Shown: positions 1 through 11,649 of the stretch, one piece after another | Position numbering within the stretch: position 1 is the first letter of the stretch | Layout: each line of letters starts with the position of its first letter | Assembly (NCBI RefSeq): GCF_036884655.1 | Contig: NC_088344.1 | Span: 34,348,501 to 34,412,500, forward strand | DNA: 64,000 nt | Source of the DNA: Musa acuminata AAA Group | Lineage: Eukaryota; Streptophyta; Magnoliopsida; Zingiberales; Musaceae | Direction of reading: 5' to 3' | The notes under the pieces: generated by a model | Database searches by the model: none | What the model saw: the letters and a program-made list of their open reading frames with translations, nothing else | What the model was told of the DNA's origin: nothing | Program-made: the position numbers and the translations under genes

Positions 1-499
1 TATTTTAGAAATGGATTCAGATGTCTATCCAACTACCCCAAGTTGCAAGAAGGCAAAGGATTTGTGATGACAGGTGAAAAATAATTTTGTGAAATTGATG
101 TTTCTCTTTTGTGAATATTCAAAATTCTGAAGATTGGTTTTTATTATTATATGATCTCAGATGCTAAATAATTAATCCTTATCATGTTCTTTCACAAATA
201 TTTGAAGCATGTATCAAACAGTAAAATATGTATTTCAATAAAATTGGGAGGGATAAGTGAATGTGTCTGTTGACATAGATCTTTTGTGTTATCACAAATC
301 TAATCCAAGTATGATGTGTAGGCATCAGATATGTGCATTATCACATTAGTTTATGTTAGGGGTGGAATTGTCAAAATTACATATTTTAGTCTGGTAGGTA
401 AAAGCCTCGGCTGGATCAACCTTTTTTGACCCAATCATATAGTATAACAAAAACAACCAATTAATAGAAAAGAGAAATCTTTAATAACAGTTATCATTA

Positions 500-1130
500 A
501 GGTGAAAAAGTGTCCTAGTGGAAAGGATATTAGATTTTGTGGTTTGCCCACTTGATTATTCGATTGTTGTTTCTTGTTCTGCACATGATCTAGGTTGTCA
601 TGCTTCAGTTCATCAAATTAAAAACCTTCAACCAGAATATTCTGCCTTTTATGTCAATGATGAAGGCCGAAATACCATTTTCTATGAAACAATAATAGCT
701 GGTAACTGAAAATTCTTTGATGAGACAAATTCTTCTTTGTTTTTTTTATAATTTGGATTGTAAACAGCATTATCCACATTTTTTCTTCAGGTTTTATGGA
801 ACACTTATTCTAAAATTTATGATGAATGGCTGGCTCAGACTATGATACCTCCTAGTACTAAGAAAACTAATGATTATTATTCTGGAACAAAGTTAAGTCA
901 GTTGAGGATCCCTAAACACAGTACCAATCATCTAGGACTCTGGAGGAGAGTCCGAGGACAATGTCTACAGGATGAGTTTGTGGAATTGTTAGCAATATTT
1001 CTTGTAGTACTCAAGGATAATTATTTCAGCTGTTAAATTATCGTAAGCCAATTACTTAATGAACTCTGTGGAATGTTATTTACAGTTGAGGTTCCATGGA
1101 TCAGTGTTCCAAAATGTGGTCTGTGCAGCT
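500..1130 (+). pseudogene. Unidentified exon-like segments, copy A
   Basis: Three blocks look like exons and are conserved in copy B. The first (about 502-700) follows a TTAAG acceptor and encodes residues around CPLDYSIVVSC and YVNDEGRNTIFYET. The second (about 791-1000) follows a TTCTTCAG acceptor and reads VLWNTYSKIYDEWLAQ and onward. The third (about 1084-1130) follows TTTACAG. Copy A has one extra T near base 531 that breaks the frame of the first block. I do not recognise the family. No full-length gene can be assembled, so I treat this as a fragment of a gene or an old mobile element. Confidence 0.4.
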
Positions 1131-1704
1131 ACATATGCAATTGTTGACCACCTCACATAAGGTGTGGCCCTGAATTGTGGCCACATATGTGGATTGCATT
1201 CCTACTATTGTTTTTACTATTACTATTATATTAATTCTAGTTCATGAAAATGTCCCTTTTTCACCTCGGCCTTTACTCATTTTCTATAACTCAAATGAGT
1301 CCGTACAGTGTATTGATTTGACCTTAATATATTTACCTATTAACAATTTAGACTGAGTGTTTTCTATTTGTTTATTATAATTGGACCAAATATGCAGCCA
1401 CATGTACCTGTATGCTGCATATGTGCGATTCATTACCTTGACCTTTGGCATACCGAGGACACATCTTAGAAATTTTCAGTGGATATCTAATTTTTATAAT
1501 ATTTAGCATCTTCTTACCTTTTCTTTTTTTCTTTTTTTTTTTTTGTTATCTTTATCGCGCATTTAAGATATGTGTTAGTCTATAACAGAAAATGCTCTTA
1601 GCAAGTTTACGCTATCTGTGTTAACTCATTTTCTGTGTACAATTATGACTTAGTATGGTACCTCTTGGATCTTTGAGATGATCCACTCTTTGTTGTCTAA
1701 CTAG

Positions 1705-1914
1705 GTAAATGGAAATCATGAAACCATGAATGTAGAAGGTGATTTCAGATATGTTGATCCAGGAGCATTTGATGAGTGCATAGACTTCCTAGGTTACTTG
1801 GATGAATACAAAGGTACTTGGGATGATGCTTTTATTGGCTGGATCAGGGCTACTAAATGGTGGAAAAAGAAAAGGACATCTGAGAGTTATTGGACCCGTT
1901 GGAATTTTCTAAAG
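1705..1914 (+). pseudogene. Single exon of Shewanella-like protein phosphatase 1 (SLP1 type), copy A
   Basis: A 70-codon exon is bounded by CTAG|GT (acceptor at 1703-1704) and AAG|GTTTCT (donor at 1915). It opens with VNGNHETMNVEGDFRYVD. GNHE is the metal-binding motif of calcineurin-like metallophosphoesterases, and the rest matches what I know of plant chloroplast SLP1 (an FDECxDFLxYL segment, then a YWxxWN segment before the next exon). The upstream GDxHG/GDxxDRG metal-site exons and the downstream exons with the remaining metal ligands were not found within several kb. The exon is therefore an orphan fragment, not a working enzyme. Its own splice sites and frame are still intact. Confidence 0.75.
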
Positions 1915-3189
1915 GTTTCTGCACTGTGTTCAAATTGCACATCTGTTTCCTGGGTGTAATTACTTGAATATTATTTTAAATGACTTGCATATATGTTTCA
2001 CTTGCTTTAGCAATGTATGAGTTAGTTGGATACTTTGCTTTCTCTTTCTTTATACAGTTAAAGTTTTGACAAGTTGATTAAAAATAAATTAAATTGTCAT
2101 AAAGTCATGCATAAGTTATGTTACGTTAACTGATCAATAACTCCATTTGATTAAAATGTTTAAGCTAGAGTTAATATAATATACTCATCAAACCTTTATG
2201 AGTCAAACTTAGTCTTTGCCCATTTCCAACGTGGGACTAATTGGGGTGTCATAACCCAAATACTAGGTCAACTCATCAAATGTCACGACTCAAGTCTAAT
2301 GGGCTAACTGGCTAATAACTCTGTTTAGTCCAAACCATTGACTAAAATCTTTCAGCATGCAGTACAAACAAATGCTAAAATCTCTTTTGTATCTAAAATT
2401 TTTCATTATGCTGACAGATTTCCTAAAATATTAGGACAGAGGCAGCAGGCTGTTATTGTAAGATCTGGTATAAACCAATGATAAAATCAAGAGTTTTCAC
2501 TTCTGTAAAATTACTATAATCACCTAGCTAGTTTACACAACAAGAAACACTTGACAGCTGTGATAACAAGGCCCTGTCATCGTAGCATTTCACATTTATA
2601 TGATGCATTTTCTAGGACACGCAGTATGAGAAAATATCATATGCAAATACATCAGTATCAGTATCATCATGAGCCCTGCCTCTTGCTTATACCCAACATC
2701 CAGTACTTCAAAAATTGTCCAGTGTCAGGCATGCCAGATATATCATGATTATTAATGGCTAGTTTACAGGGAGGGTGAACAGTTGTTATCACCATCATGT
2801 TAGTTAATCGAGGAAACAGATGCATAGATGTGATTGATCGACAGATATGACAGGACGATTTGCTATCCAAATTCTATTAAATGTTGTTATGCTCCAAAGG
2901 GAAAGAATGGTTTTTTTTTTATTTTCAACTCTGTTTATGACAAATCAGTGATGCTTTAAATCTAAAAGTATAACTACAAAATAACAACATTTTATTTCCA
3001 AAAAAGAGGCACCATTGTCCTGTTACATGACCTAATTAACCACTCTATCTCAGTGAACAAAAAGAACAAAGCAAACTAAAATAGAAAATAACTAATACCT
3101 GTGCATACCATTAAAAAAGATCTGTTTGAGATGTTAAGTCCTTAAATTATCACAAAATTCTCTGCAATTGTCATCATATAGCTTAACTA

Positions 3190-4893
3190 CAGCAGGAGCA
3201 ACAGGGGCACCACCTCCACCATGAGGTGGAGCAACACTATCATGGCTACGGTTCATATGGTCACCATGCCCCCTCTAGCTGTACGATAGTCCACCATGGG
3301 CTACTAGACATTCACTTCCATATCTGTTTGGAGGAGGAGATCCATACGGAGAAGGGTAAGAACTGGGGCCACCATAGCGACTGGAAGGCGGACAGAAAAA
3401 AAACAATTCACAACATGGACTAGGAAACGGGAGGGGAATTTTCCTACAAGACTACCATATGCAGCTGGAGCTGGTGGAAAAAACATGGCCATAACAGCCC
3501 TTATCCTCCTGATTATTATTTTAAGATTCACCTCGTCCAGCATATCAAGCATCTCTTCCCCTGTAATCATCGTTCCTACCACCACAGTTCCGGCATAACT
3601 CCTTTCTCGCTGTCACTTCCACCGCCACCATTCCCAGTGCCAGCACTGGGTTCAAAATGCACCACACTTGTTGCACTCCAATCTGCGAAAAATTTAGATT
3701 TCCACGGCCATGCTTAGACCTAGGGTAGGGCAGTGCTAATCACTTTCCCAACCATCTCCTCCGCTGCGGTCACCACCTAGGTATCCCCTACCACCTCCCC
3801 AGTTTCCCCACTGAGATCTCACTGCCCCCATATCCATCGCCACCACCTATATCAAGACTGCGCCAAGAACCAAACCCTAGATATACACAAACATAAATGC
3901 TTGACAAGAAAAGGAAAAATAGAACGACAATAACGTTGAAAAAACAAAAAGAAAAGAACCAAGAACCAGGATTCATGGAGTTTCCATGGTAACCACCGGC
4001 CCCCGTCCTCGGGTGGGGCAGTGCTAATCGCCTTCCCAACCATCTCCTCCACCGCGGTAACCACCTCCCCTGTTTCCCCACTGAGATCTCACCGCCACCG
4101 TATCCATCGCCACCACCTATATCAAGACTGTGCCAAGAACCAAACCCTAGATATACACAAACATAAATGCTTGACAAGAAAAGGAAAAATAGAACGACAA
4201 GAACATTGAAAAGAAAAAAAAGAAAAGAACCAAGAACCAGGATTCATGGAGTTTCCATGGTAACCACCAGCCCGTCCTCGGGTGGGGCAGTGCTAATCGC
4301 CTTCCCAACCATCTCCTCCACTGCGGTCACCACCTCCCCTGTTTCCCCACTGAGATCTCACCGCCCCCATATCCTTCACCACCACCTATATCAAGACTGT
4401 GCCAAGAACCAAACCCTAGATATACACAAACATAAATGCTTGACAAGAAAAGGAAAAATAGAACGACAAGAACGTTGAAAAGAAAAAAAAAAAAAAAAAA
4501 AAAAAGAAGAAGAAAAGAACTAAGAACCAGGATTCATGGAGTTTCCACGGTAACCACCGGCCCGTCGTCGGCTGTATTCGCCACCGCGCGAAGGCGAAAC
4601 GTCCTTATCAGGTCCATCGGAGCCGTAGGAACCTGACCCTTGGATCCATACAAAGCCTAACCCTAGATCAAGAAAGGAGAAACGAAGAACGAGAACACGC
4701 AAAAGAAAAACGAAGCAGAAGAACTAAGAGCCTCGATTCCTAGTTTCAACCGTAACCATCAGCCCGTCCTCGGCTGTATTCGCCACCGCGGGGAGGCGGA
4801 GCGGCCTCGTCAGGTCCGTCGAAATCGTACGAATCTGACGCCTAGAACTACACAAACCATAACCCCAGATCAAGAAAATGAAAAAAAAAAAAA
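3190..4893 (-). pseudogene. Decayed TAF15-like Gly-rich / RanBP2-type zinc-finger gene, copy A
   Basis: Read on the minus strand, several frames give pieces of one protein. These are Gly-rich segments such as GGGDGYGGGE and SRGGEYSRRRAGGYRGNSMNPG, then a half RanBP2-type zinc finger (CNKCGA, about 3690-3670), then GGRNDDYRGRD and a Pro/Gly/Tyr-rich tail (about 3420-3200). This order fits plant TAF15-like (FUS/EWS-type) RNA-binding proteins. Frames shift repeatedly and stops interrupt them, so no product is expected. The 5' part is expanded by tandem units described separately. Confidence 0.6.
3727..4830 (-). repeat. Tandem units of about 270-290 bp (exon 1 plus intron start of the TAF15-like gene)
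   Basis: The landmark CAGTGCTAAT begins at 3731, 4019 and 4288 (spacing 288 and 269), and TTCATGGAGTTTCCA begins at 3972, 4243 and 4533 (spacing 271 and 290). A more diverged unit lies near 4731-4830. The same array occurs in copy B from 12189 to about 13290, with further diverged units up to 13700. Each unit carries a Gly-rich exon-like piece followed by a GT donor-like site and an A/G-rich stretch. Confidence 0.85.
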
Positions 4894-5880
4894 ATAGTTT
4901 ATTTATTTTTTGGACAAAATCCTAACAAAGACGTACATCTAATAAGTTTTGAAGTGCTTGTGGAATTTCAGTAACTCCTATATCAATCGTATGGCAAGAA
5001 CTAATAGTTCTCCATCAGGTGAAATAGATCTGAAAACATTGTCGATTGATATGTTTTTTATGTTAATATAAATCAGTTTTTCTTCGATCAACACAATGCA
5101 CCACAGCATCAGTCCTTGATAACTATATCACATATTAACTTTTATTATTATACAAATTCTTTGAGACATTTATTATCCTCTTAGTATAGTATGTGCTCAA
5201 TGTTATATTAATTTAATCTTTATTACAAATCTATTGCATCAATCTTTATATTCATTTTACATCACAATTGGTTATCAATATATGCATTTGCCAACTTTAA
5301 TGATTCATTTATATCATCCCAAGTACACAAAAAAAGCATAACTTGTGTGCATTATTAACTTATTGCAAAATACATTATTTTTTCAAAGTAAATCACGTCA
5401 CAGTTCTCAAAATCTGAAACATTTAAAATTTTCCCATTGGCTAGAATCCTAAAAAGCAAGCAGGTACATGAGAATAAATTACACTCACATGTAAATCACA
5501 GTTTTCTCGCTACAATGAACTAACTTAACACAGCATCGATCAAATTTCAGATGCTAAAAATACAAAGTGCAATATGAGTTTCATGGTCCTAAAAAGTGCC
5601 ACATAAATAAAGTACAGAGGAGAGCAGTCGAATCTTGTAATATAAGTTCAAAGAATTACACTGCAAAAAAGTTTAGACAGCAAATGCAACTCCAGGAGAA
5701 AAATACCATACCTCAATTTCACGAGCAGCCTCTTGCAAATGACCATGCTTTGGTCGACCACCCGACCGATCACAAGTCTCAATCTCACATTTGACACCTA
5801 AAGCAAAACATCTCACGATCTAGCGGCCGCGTATGCTCGAAAACAAGAACACTGATTGCAAGAAATAAAAAAGGTAACCA
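4894..5880. other. Non-coding spacer between the duplicated copies
   Basis: AT-rich DNA with no convincing exon. Its distal part (about 5700-5880) probably belongs to intron sequence beside the lysidine-synthase exon fragment that follows. Nothing else is recognisable. Confidence 0.5.
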
Positions 5881-5888
5881 GAGATTAC

Positions 5889-6090
5889 CCATTTTGTTCA
5901 CTCTGTCTCGCGCCAAAATCGCCTCCTCTGCGCTCTCGCTCTCGGCACGCAACCTTGTTCTTTGTGATCGATCGAACCATCCAATTTCCATCCCGCCGTC
6001 AAGACGCACAACGCCATGCTATCGGGTCCGCCAGAGACGCCCAAAGTTGCCAAGCACGCGAAGAAATCCGTTGGATCAAGCAATACCAAA
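5889..6090 (-). pseudogene. Exon fragment of tRNA(Ile)-lysidine synthase (TilS / RSY3-like)
   Basis: On the minus strand the segment near 6050-6000 reads LGVSGGPDSMALCVLTAGWK, the PP-loop ATP-binding motif SGGxDS of TilS-type enzymes, which convert C34 to lysidine in tRNA-Ile(CAU). Further on, a second frame reads GLRAESESAEEAILARDRVNKMG. That is the expected continuation after the conserved DHGLR, and it ends at a clean donor (G|GTAATC, exon end 5889). The switch of frame near 5950 shows a frameshift between the two parts. No other TilS exons are visible nearby, so this is an orphan, broken exon. Plant members are organellar and essential, so a functional copy must lie elsewhere. Confidence 0.75.
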
Positions 6091-6379
6091 ACTCACCAAA
6101 CGAGGATGAAAGATGGGATCTCCGAGCACCAAGTCGGTGGTGGGGTTTGATCATTGATGCCTGTAAAAATACTACTCAAAAATCGGTTAAGTAGAATCAC
6201 GAGACTAATTAGATCATTGATGCCTAAAATAATATTCTTATTTATTCAAAATAATGTCAATTTAATATCGTGATCGTTATAGCTTATAATTGTAACTTCT
6301 ACCTTGCAACTTATTAGAATCCTTATAGTCAAAATATCAATCATCTTAACACTCTAAAACCATCGGAAGTAGTATCCAA

Positions 6380-7480
6380 TGTTATGGCTTCAATCACACT
6401 TAAGATAAAATAATAATTTAAGTCTATGATATATGCTATCATAATGAGATAAATATACTAAAATATATTTGGCATGTAATATTGGAGACCTAGTAAGACT
6501 ACTTAAATGGCAATCACACGTATGAAAAATAGTCGCTTAAAATAGTAAACATTTGAAATTAATATTTAGCGAAATGATCAATGCTTTATGTCAAAGGCAT
6601 CACGAGGATAAGTATACTAGGAAGAATATGTTTGTATAAAAAGATTCACATGGCTAAGTTCAAGAAATGAATTGATATCATAACCTAACTTGATAGTGAT
6701 CAATACAAGCGATAGTGCATGGATATAAATGAGACCATGCAAGTTGGTGATGTGTTGATAACAATAGAAAGATTTATGTAAAGGCTCGAATAGGCAAGGG
6801 AAACTATTGTCTCAAAAAATTTGGTACTTATATGATAACTTGTATATGGACTATAAATGCCCGTAGCCATCCTAAGGTAACTAAAGTTTGATACCTAAAT
6901 TTTATAGTGGGTATAATACATTATTATGACTATAGTAGAGGGTTACGAAGTATCACAATCTAATAAATGCATTTGTTATGACAAAATAATATATTATTTT
7001 ATTCTCTATAAGACGAAGTATTCTCGAGGGAAGTTAGTCTCCGAAACTCTTGAACAAAGTATGTGAAAAGAATAGTTATTCCAACATAATAAATTTCTAG
7101 ATGATAATAATAGATTAATGATAGAGAACTCATGTGCAGATCACACATTTTGGGAAGATACTTTAAGATAACTCGAAGGAGGTTGAAATCAAGTGAGTGG
7201 TGAGATGTTGTCACAATATCTCACTTTAGGTTAACATGTCAATGCATTTAATAGTAAGAGAGTTACCAAAAATAATATTAAAGACAAATGCTCATATCGA
7301 CATCGATGAAGAGAACATTAAGCTCATCAAAAGGTTGACCAATATACCGATGCGCGTAAGAGCAATCATCATCTAAATGTAAATCGAGGGATGAAATAAT
7401 ATGTGTTTAAACTTCGAATAATTCAAGCTGCATAAAGGGTAAAACACTTGCATTTACAAGAGCATGACTATGTTATTAAT
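6380..7480 (+). mobile_element. AT-decayed fragment of the same non-coding LTR element family as 50030-54456
   Basis: Segments align in order with the element at 50-52 kb. The 5' LTR end (TTAAGTCTATGATA against TTAAGTCCGTGACA) is followed by a decayed primer-binding site. Then come TTTGGCATGTAATATTGGAGACCTAG against TTGGCATACAAACGTGGGGGACCTAG, GCATCACGAGGATAAG against GCACCACGAGGACAAG, GATGAGACCATG-type blocks, and a final match near 7340-7400 to about 51320-51400. Most differences are C-to-T or G-to-A, which fits decay of methylated DNA. The far end and 3' LTR were not found. Confidence 0.7.
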
Positions 7481-7865
7481 CAGACACTATGATGCTAAAT
7501 AATTTGAGAGTTATATTAATATTTTTTTTTAAATTTAGATCAATAATAAATTTAATAAATGATGAAATTTAAAAAGATAATAATACTCCAGAGTCAAAAA
7601 TTAAGTTAAAGACTTGGCAAAAATGATATTAAAAAAAAACTAGAGACTAGAGTTTACTACTTAATGACCATTGCACCTCTCTTTCTTCTCTTCTCTTGAT
7701 GATATAGAGTCTAATGGCTCATCCTCCTCAATGATAGGAGTCCCTAACGTAGAGGGAGAGAGAAATCAATCAATAAATATAATAAGATTTTTTTTTATTT
7801 TGATAAACCCCAAGATGCATGCATCTTCTAAATATTTAATTACCCTAATCAATAATCTAGTAGAT

Positions 7866-7917
<52 letters not shown>

Positions 7918-8442
7918 TGGTACATGGAATGCTCCCTACCACTCGGTTTTAAAAGTGAACAGCTTACTGTTCCATATCCATATCATTTTATATTTCTTTT
8001 ATAGTGACAACTATCCTTTGGTTTTAATCTTCCATGTCTCTCTCTCGCTATTCTCTTGATCTCTCTTGCCACACTACCTACTATCTCACTGTCACCGCCC
8101 GCTGCCTTGTCACCATCGCATCTTCCTTTGTTTCTAGTAATCCTCATCAGCCTTCTCCTTCTCCCCCTCTTTCTCCCATGTCTTCTCCTCTACTTTCGTC
8201 TCCTCCTCCTCCCATCTTCTCTCTCTCTCTCTCTCTTTCTATTTGGACCCTGCCCTGAAATGTTACCGGGCCTGTACTGGTCCAACTGGGGAGTAGTATG
8301 GATCTGGTATCGGTATTTGATACCATGATTAAAAACATTATCTCAAAGATCATAAAGAAATTATTATTTAATCCGTATGAAGAAAAGAAAGTTCACAAAG
8401 CCTACTTTGGGTACAACAATAACTTAGTGTTGCATGGATATG
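7481..8442. other. Non-coding spacer with microsatellites
   Basis: AT-rich DNA followed by a CT-rich stretch (about 8036-8240). Contains a (TA)n run at 7868-7912 and a (CT)n run at about 8217-8238. Apparent ORFs here are low-complexity translations of these repeats. No gene recognised. Confidence 0.6.
7868..7912. repeat. (TA)n microsatellite
   Basis: Uninterrupted AT dinucleotide run of about 45 bases. Confidence 0.95.
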
Positions 8443-8943
8443 TATTTTAGAAATGGATTCAGATGTCTATCCAACTACCCCATGTTGCAAGAAGGCAAAG
8501 GATTTGTGATGACAGGTGAAAAATAATTTTGTGAAATTGATGTTTCTCTTTTGTGAATATTCAAAATTCTGAAGATTGGTTTTTATTATTATATGATCTC
8601 ATATGCTAAATAATTAATCCTTATCATGTTCTTTCACAAATATTTGAAGCATGTATCAAACAGTAAAATATGTATTTCAATAAAATTGGGAGGGATAAGT
8701 GAATGTGTCTGTTGACATAGATCTTTTGTGTTATCACAAATCTAATCCAAGTATGATGTGTAGGCATCAGATATGTGCATTATCACATTAGTTTATGTTA
8801 GGGGTGGAATTGTCAAAATTACATATTTTAGTCTGGTAGGTAAAAGCCTCGGCTGGATCAACCTTTTTTGACCCAATCATATAGTATAACAAAAACAACC
8901 AATTAATAGAAAAGAGAAATCTTTAATAACAGTTATCATTAAG

Positions 8944-9620
8944 GTGAAAAAGTGTCCTAGTGGAAAGGATATAGATTTTGTGGTTTGCCCACTTGATTAT
9001 TCGATTGTTGTTTCTTGTTCTGGACATGATCTAGGTTGTCATGCTTCAGTTCATCAAATTAAAAACCTTCAACCAGAATATTCTGCCTTTTATGTCAATG
9101 ATGAAGGCCGAAATACCATTTTCTATGAAACAATAATAGCCCGTAACTGAAAATTCTTTGACGAGACAAATTCTCCTTTAGTTTTTTTATAATTTGGACT
9201 GTAAACAGCATTATCCGCATTTTTTCTTCAGGTTTTATGGAACACTTATTCTAAAATTTATGATGAATGGCTGGCACAGACTATGATACCTCCTAGTACT
9301 AAGAAAACTAATGATTATTATTCTGGAACAAAGTTAAGTCAGTTGAGGATCCCTAAATACAGTACTAATCATCTAGGACTCTGGAGGAGAGTCCGATGAC
9401 AATGTCTACAAGATGAGTTTGTGAAATTGTTAGCAATATATCTTGTAGTACTCAAGGATAATTATTTCAGTTGTTAAATTATCGTAAGCCAATTACTTAA
9501 TGAACTCTGTGAAATGTTATTTACAGTTGAGGTTCCATGGATCAGTGTTCCAAAATATGGTCTGTGCCGCTACATATGCAGTTGTTGACCACCTCACATA
9601 TAAGGTGTGGCCCTGAATTG
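8944..9620 (+). pseudogene. Unidentified exon-like segments, copy B
   Basis: Same three blocks as at 500-1130. Here the first block is open from the acceptor at 8942-8943 through about 9142. The second block, starting at 9232, is interrupted by an in-frame TGA near 9396-9398, where copy A has GGA. Each copy therefore has its own private lesion. The family is not recognised. Confidence 0.4.
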
Positions 9621-10148
9621 TGGCCACATATGAGGTTTGCATTTCCTACTATTGTTTTTACTATTACTATTATATTAATTCTAGTTCATGAAAATGTCCC
9701 TTTTTCACCTAGGCCTTTACTCATTTTCTATAACTCAAATGAGTCCATACAGTGTGTTGATTTGACCTTAATATATTTACCTATTAACAATTTAGACTGA
9801 GTGTTTTCTATTTGTTTATTATAATTGGACCAAATATGCAGCCACATGTACCTGTATGCTGCATATGTGCGATTCATTACCTTGACCTTTGGCATACCGA
9901 GGACACATCTTAGAAATTTTCAGTGGATATCTAATTTTTATAATATTTAGCATCTTCTTACCTTTTCTTTTTCTCTTTTTCATTTTTTGTTCTCTTTATT
10001 GCACATTTAAGATATGTGTTAGTCTATAACAGAAAATGCTCTTAGCAAGTTTACGCTATCTGTGTTAACTCATTTTCTGTGTACAATTATGACTTAGTAT
10101 GGTACCTCTTGGATCTTTGAGATGATCCACTCTTTGTTGTCTAACTAG

Positions 10149-10358
10149 GTAAATGGAAATCATGAAACCATGAATGTAGAAGGTGATTTCAGATATGTTG
10201 ATCCAGGAGCATTTGATGAGTGCATAGACTTCCTAGATTACTTGGATGAATACAAAGGTACTTGGGATGATGCTTTTATTGGCTGGATCAGGGCTACTAA
10301 ATGGTGGAAAAAGAAAAGGACATCTGAGAGTTATTGGACCCGTTGGAATTTTCTAAAG
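10149..10358 (+). pseudogene. Single exon of Shewanella-like protein phosphatase 1 (SLP1 type), copy B
   Basis: Duplicate of the exon at 1705-1914, again open across all 70 codons with GNHE present and both splice sites kept. The visible protein difference in the exon is D instead of G in the DFLxYL segment; D is the residue I expect in the family, so copy B looks closer to the ancestral sequence. Flanking exons of the phosphatase are missing here too. Confidence 0.75.
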
Positions 10359-11649
10359 GTTTCTGCACTGTGTTCATATTGCACATCTGTTTCCTGGGTG
10401 TAATTACTTGAATATTATTTTAAATGACTTGCATATATGTTTCACTTGCTTTAGCAATGTATGAGTTAGTTGGATACTTTGCTTTCTCTTTCTTTATACA
10501 GTTAAAGTTTTGACAAGTTGATTAAAAATAAATTAAATTGTCATAAAGTCATGCATAAGTTATGTTACGACTTGTGAGTCTGATGGGTTAACTAATCAAT
10601 AACTCCATTTGATTAAAATGTTTAAGTTAGAGTTAATATAATATACTCATCAAACCTTTATGAGTCAAACTTAGTCTTTGCCCATTTCCAACGTGGGACT
10701 AATTGGGGTGTCATAACCCAAATACTAGGTCAACTCATCAAATGTCACGACTCAAGTCTAATGGGCTAACTGGCTAATAACTCTGTTTAGTCCAAACCAT
10801 TGACTAAAATCTTTCAGCATGCAGTACAAACAAATGCTAAAATCTCTTTTGTATCTAAAATTTTTCATTATGCTGACAGATTTCCTAAAATATTAGGACA
10901 GAGGCAGCAGGCTGTTATTGTAAGATCTGGTATAAACCAATGATAAAATCAAGAGTTTTCACTTCTGTAAAATTACTATAATCACCTAGCTAGTTTACAC
11001 AACAAGAAACACTTGACAGCTGTGATAACAAGGCCCTGTCATCGTAGCATTTCACATTTATATGATGCATTTTCTAGGACACGCAGTATGAGAAAATATC
11101 ATATGCAAATACATCAGTATCAGTATCATCATGAGCCCTGCCTCTTGCTTATACCCAACATCCAGTACTTCAAAAATTGTCCAGTGTCAGGCATGCCAGA
11201 TATATCATGATTATTAATGGCTAGTTTACAGGGAGGGTGAACAGTTGTTATCACCATCATGTTAGTTAATCGAGGAAACAGATGCATAGATGTGATTGAT
11301 CGACAGATATGACAGGACGATTTGCTATCCAAATTCTATTAAATGTTGTTATGCTCCAAAGGGAAAGAATGGTTTTTTTTTTATTTTCAACTCTGTTTAT
11401 GACAAATCAGTGATGCTTTAAATCTAAAAGTATAACTACAAAATAACAACATTTTATTTCCAAAAAAGAGGCACCATTGTCCTGTTACATGACCTAATTA
11501 ACCACTCTATCTCAGTGAACAAAAAGAACAAAGCAAACTAAAATAGAAAATAACTAATACCTGTGCATACCATTAAAAAAGATCTGTTTGAGATGTTAAG
11601 TCCTTAAATTATCACAAAATTCTCTGCAATTGTCATCATATAGCTTAAC

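Larger units (their letters stand above)
1..4893. repeat. Segmental duplication, copy A (left end outside window)
   Basis: Bases 1 to about 4893 recur at 8443 to about 13331 in the same orientation. The offset is 8442 at the start, 8444 near 1726 and 8462 from about 2180 onward, because copy B has about 18 extra bases near 10570. Homology stops in an A-run near 4881-4893 (copy B near 13309-13331). Differences are scattered over the first 2.1 kb. From about 2166 to 4365 I saw no mismatch by eye. The copy contains only broken gene fragments. Confidence 0.95.

Noticed and set aside
3788..4177. 129-codon Gly/Trp-rich minus-strand frame (and its copy at 12250-12639)
   Set aside because: It runs through two tandem exon-1 units and the intron-like DNA between them, so it is a read-through of a repeat in a pseudogene and not a protein of its own.
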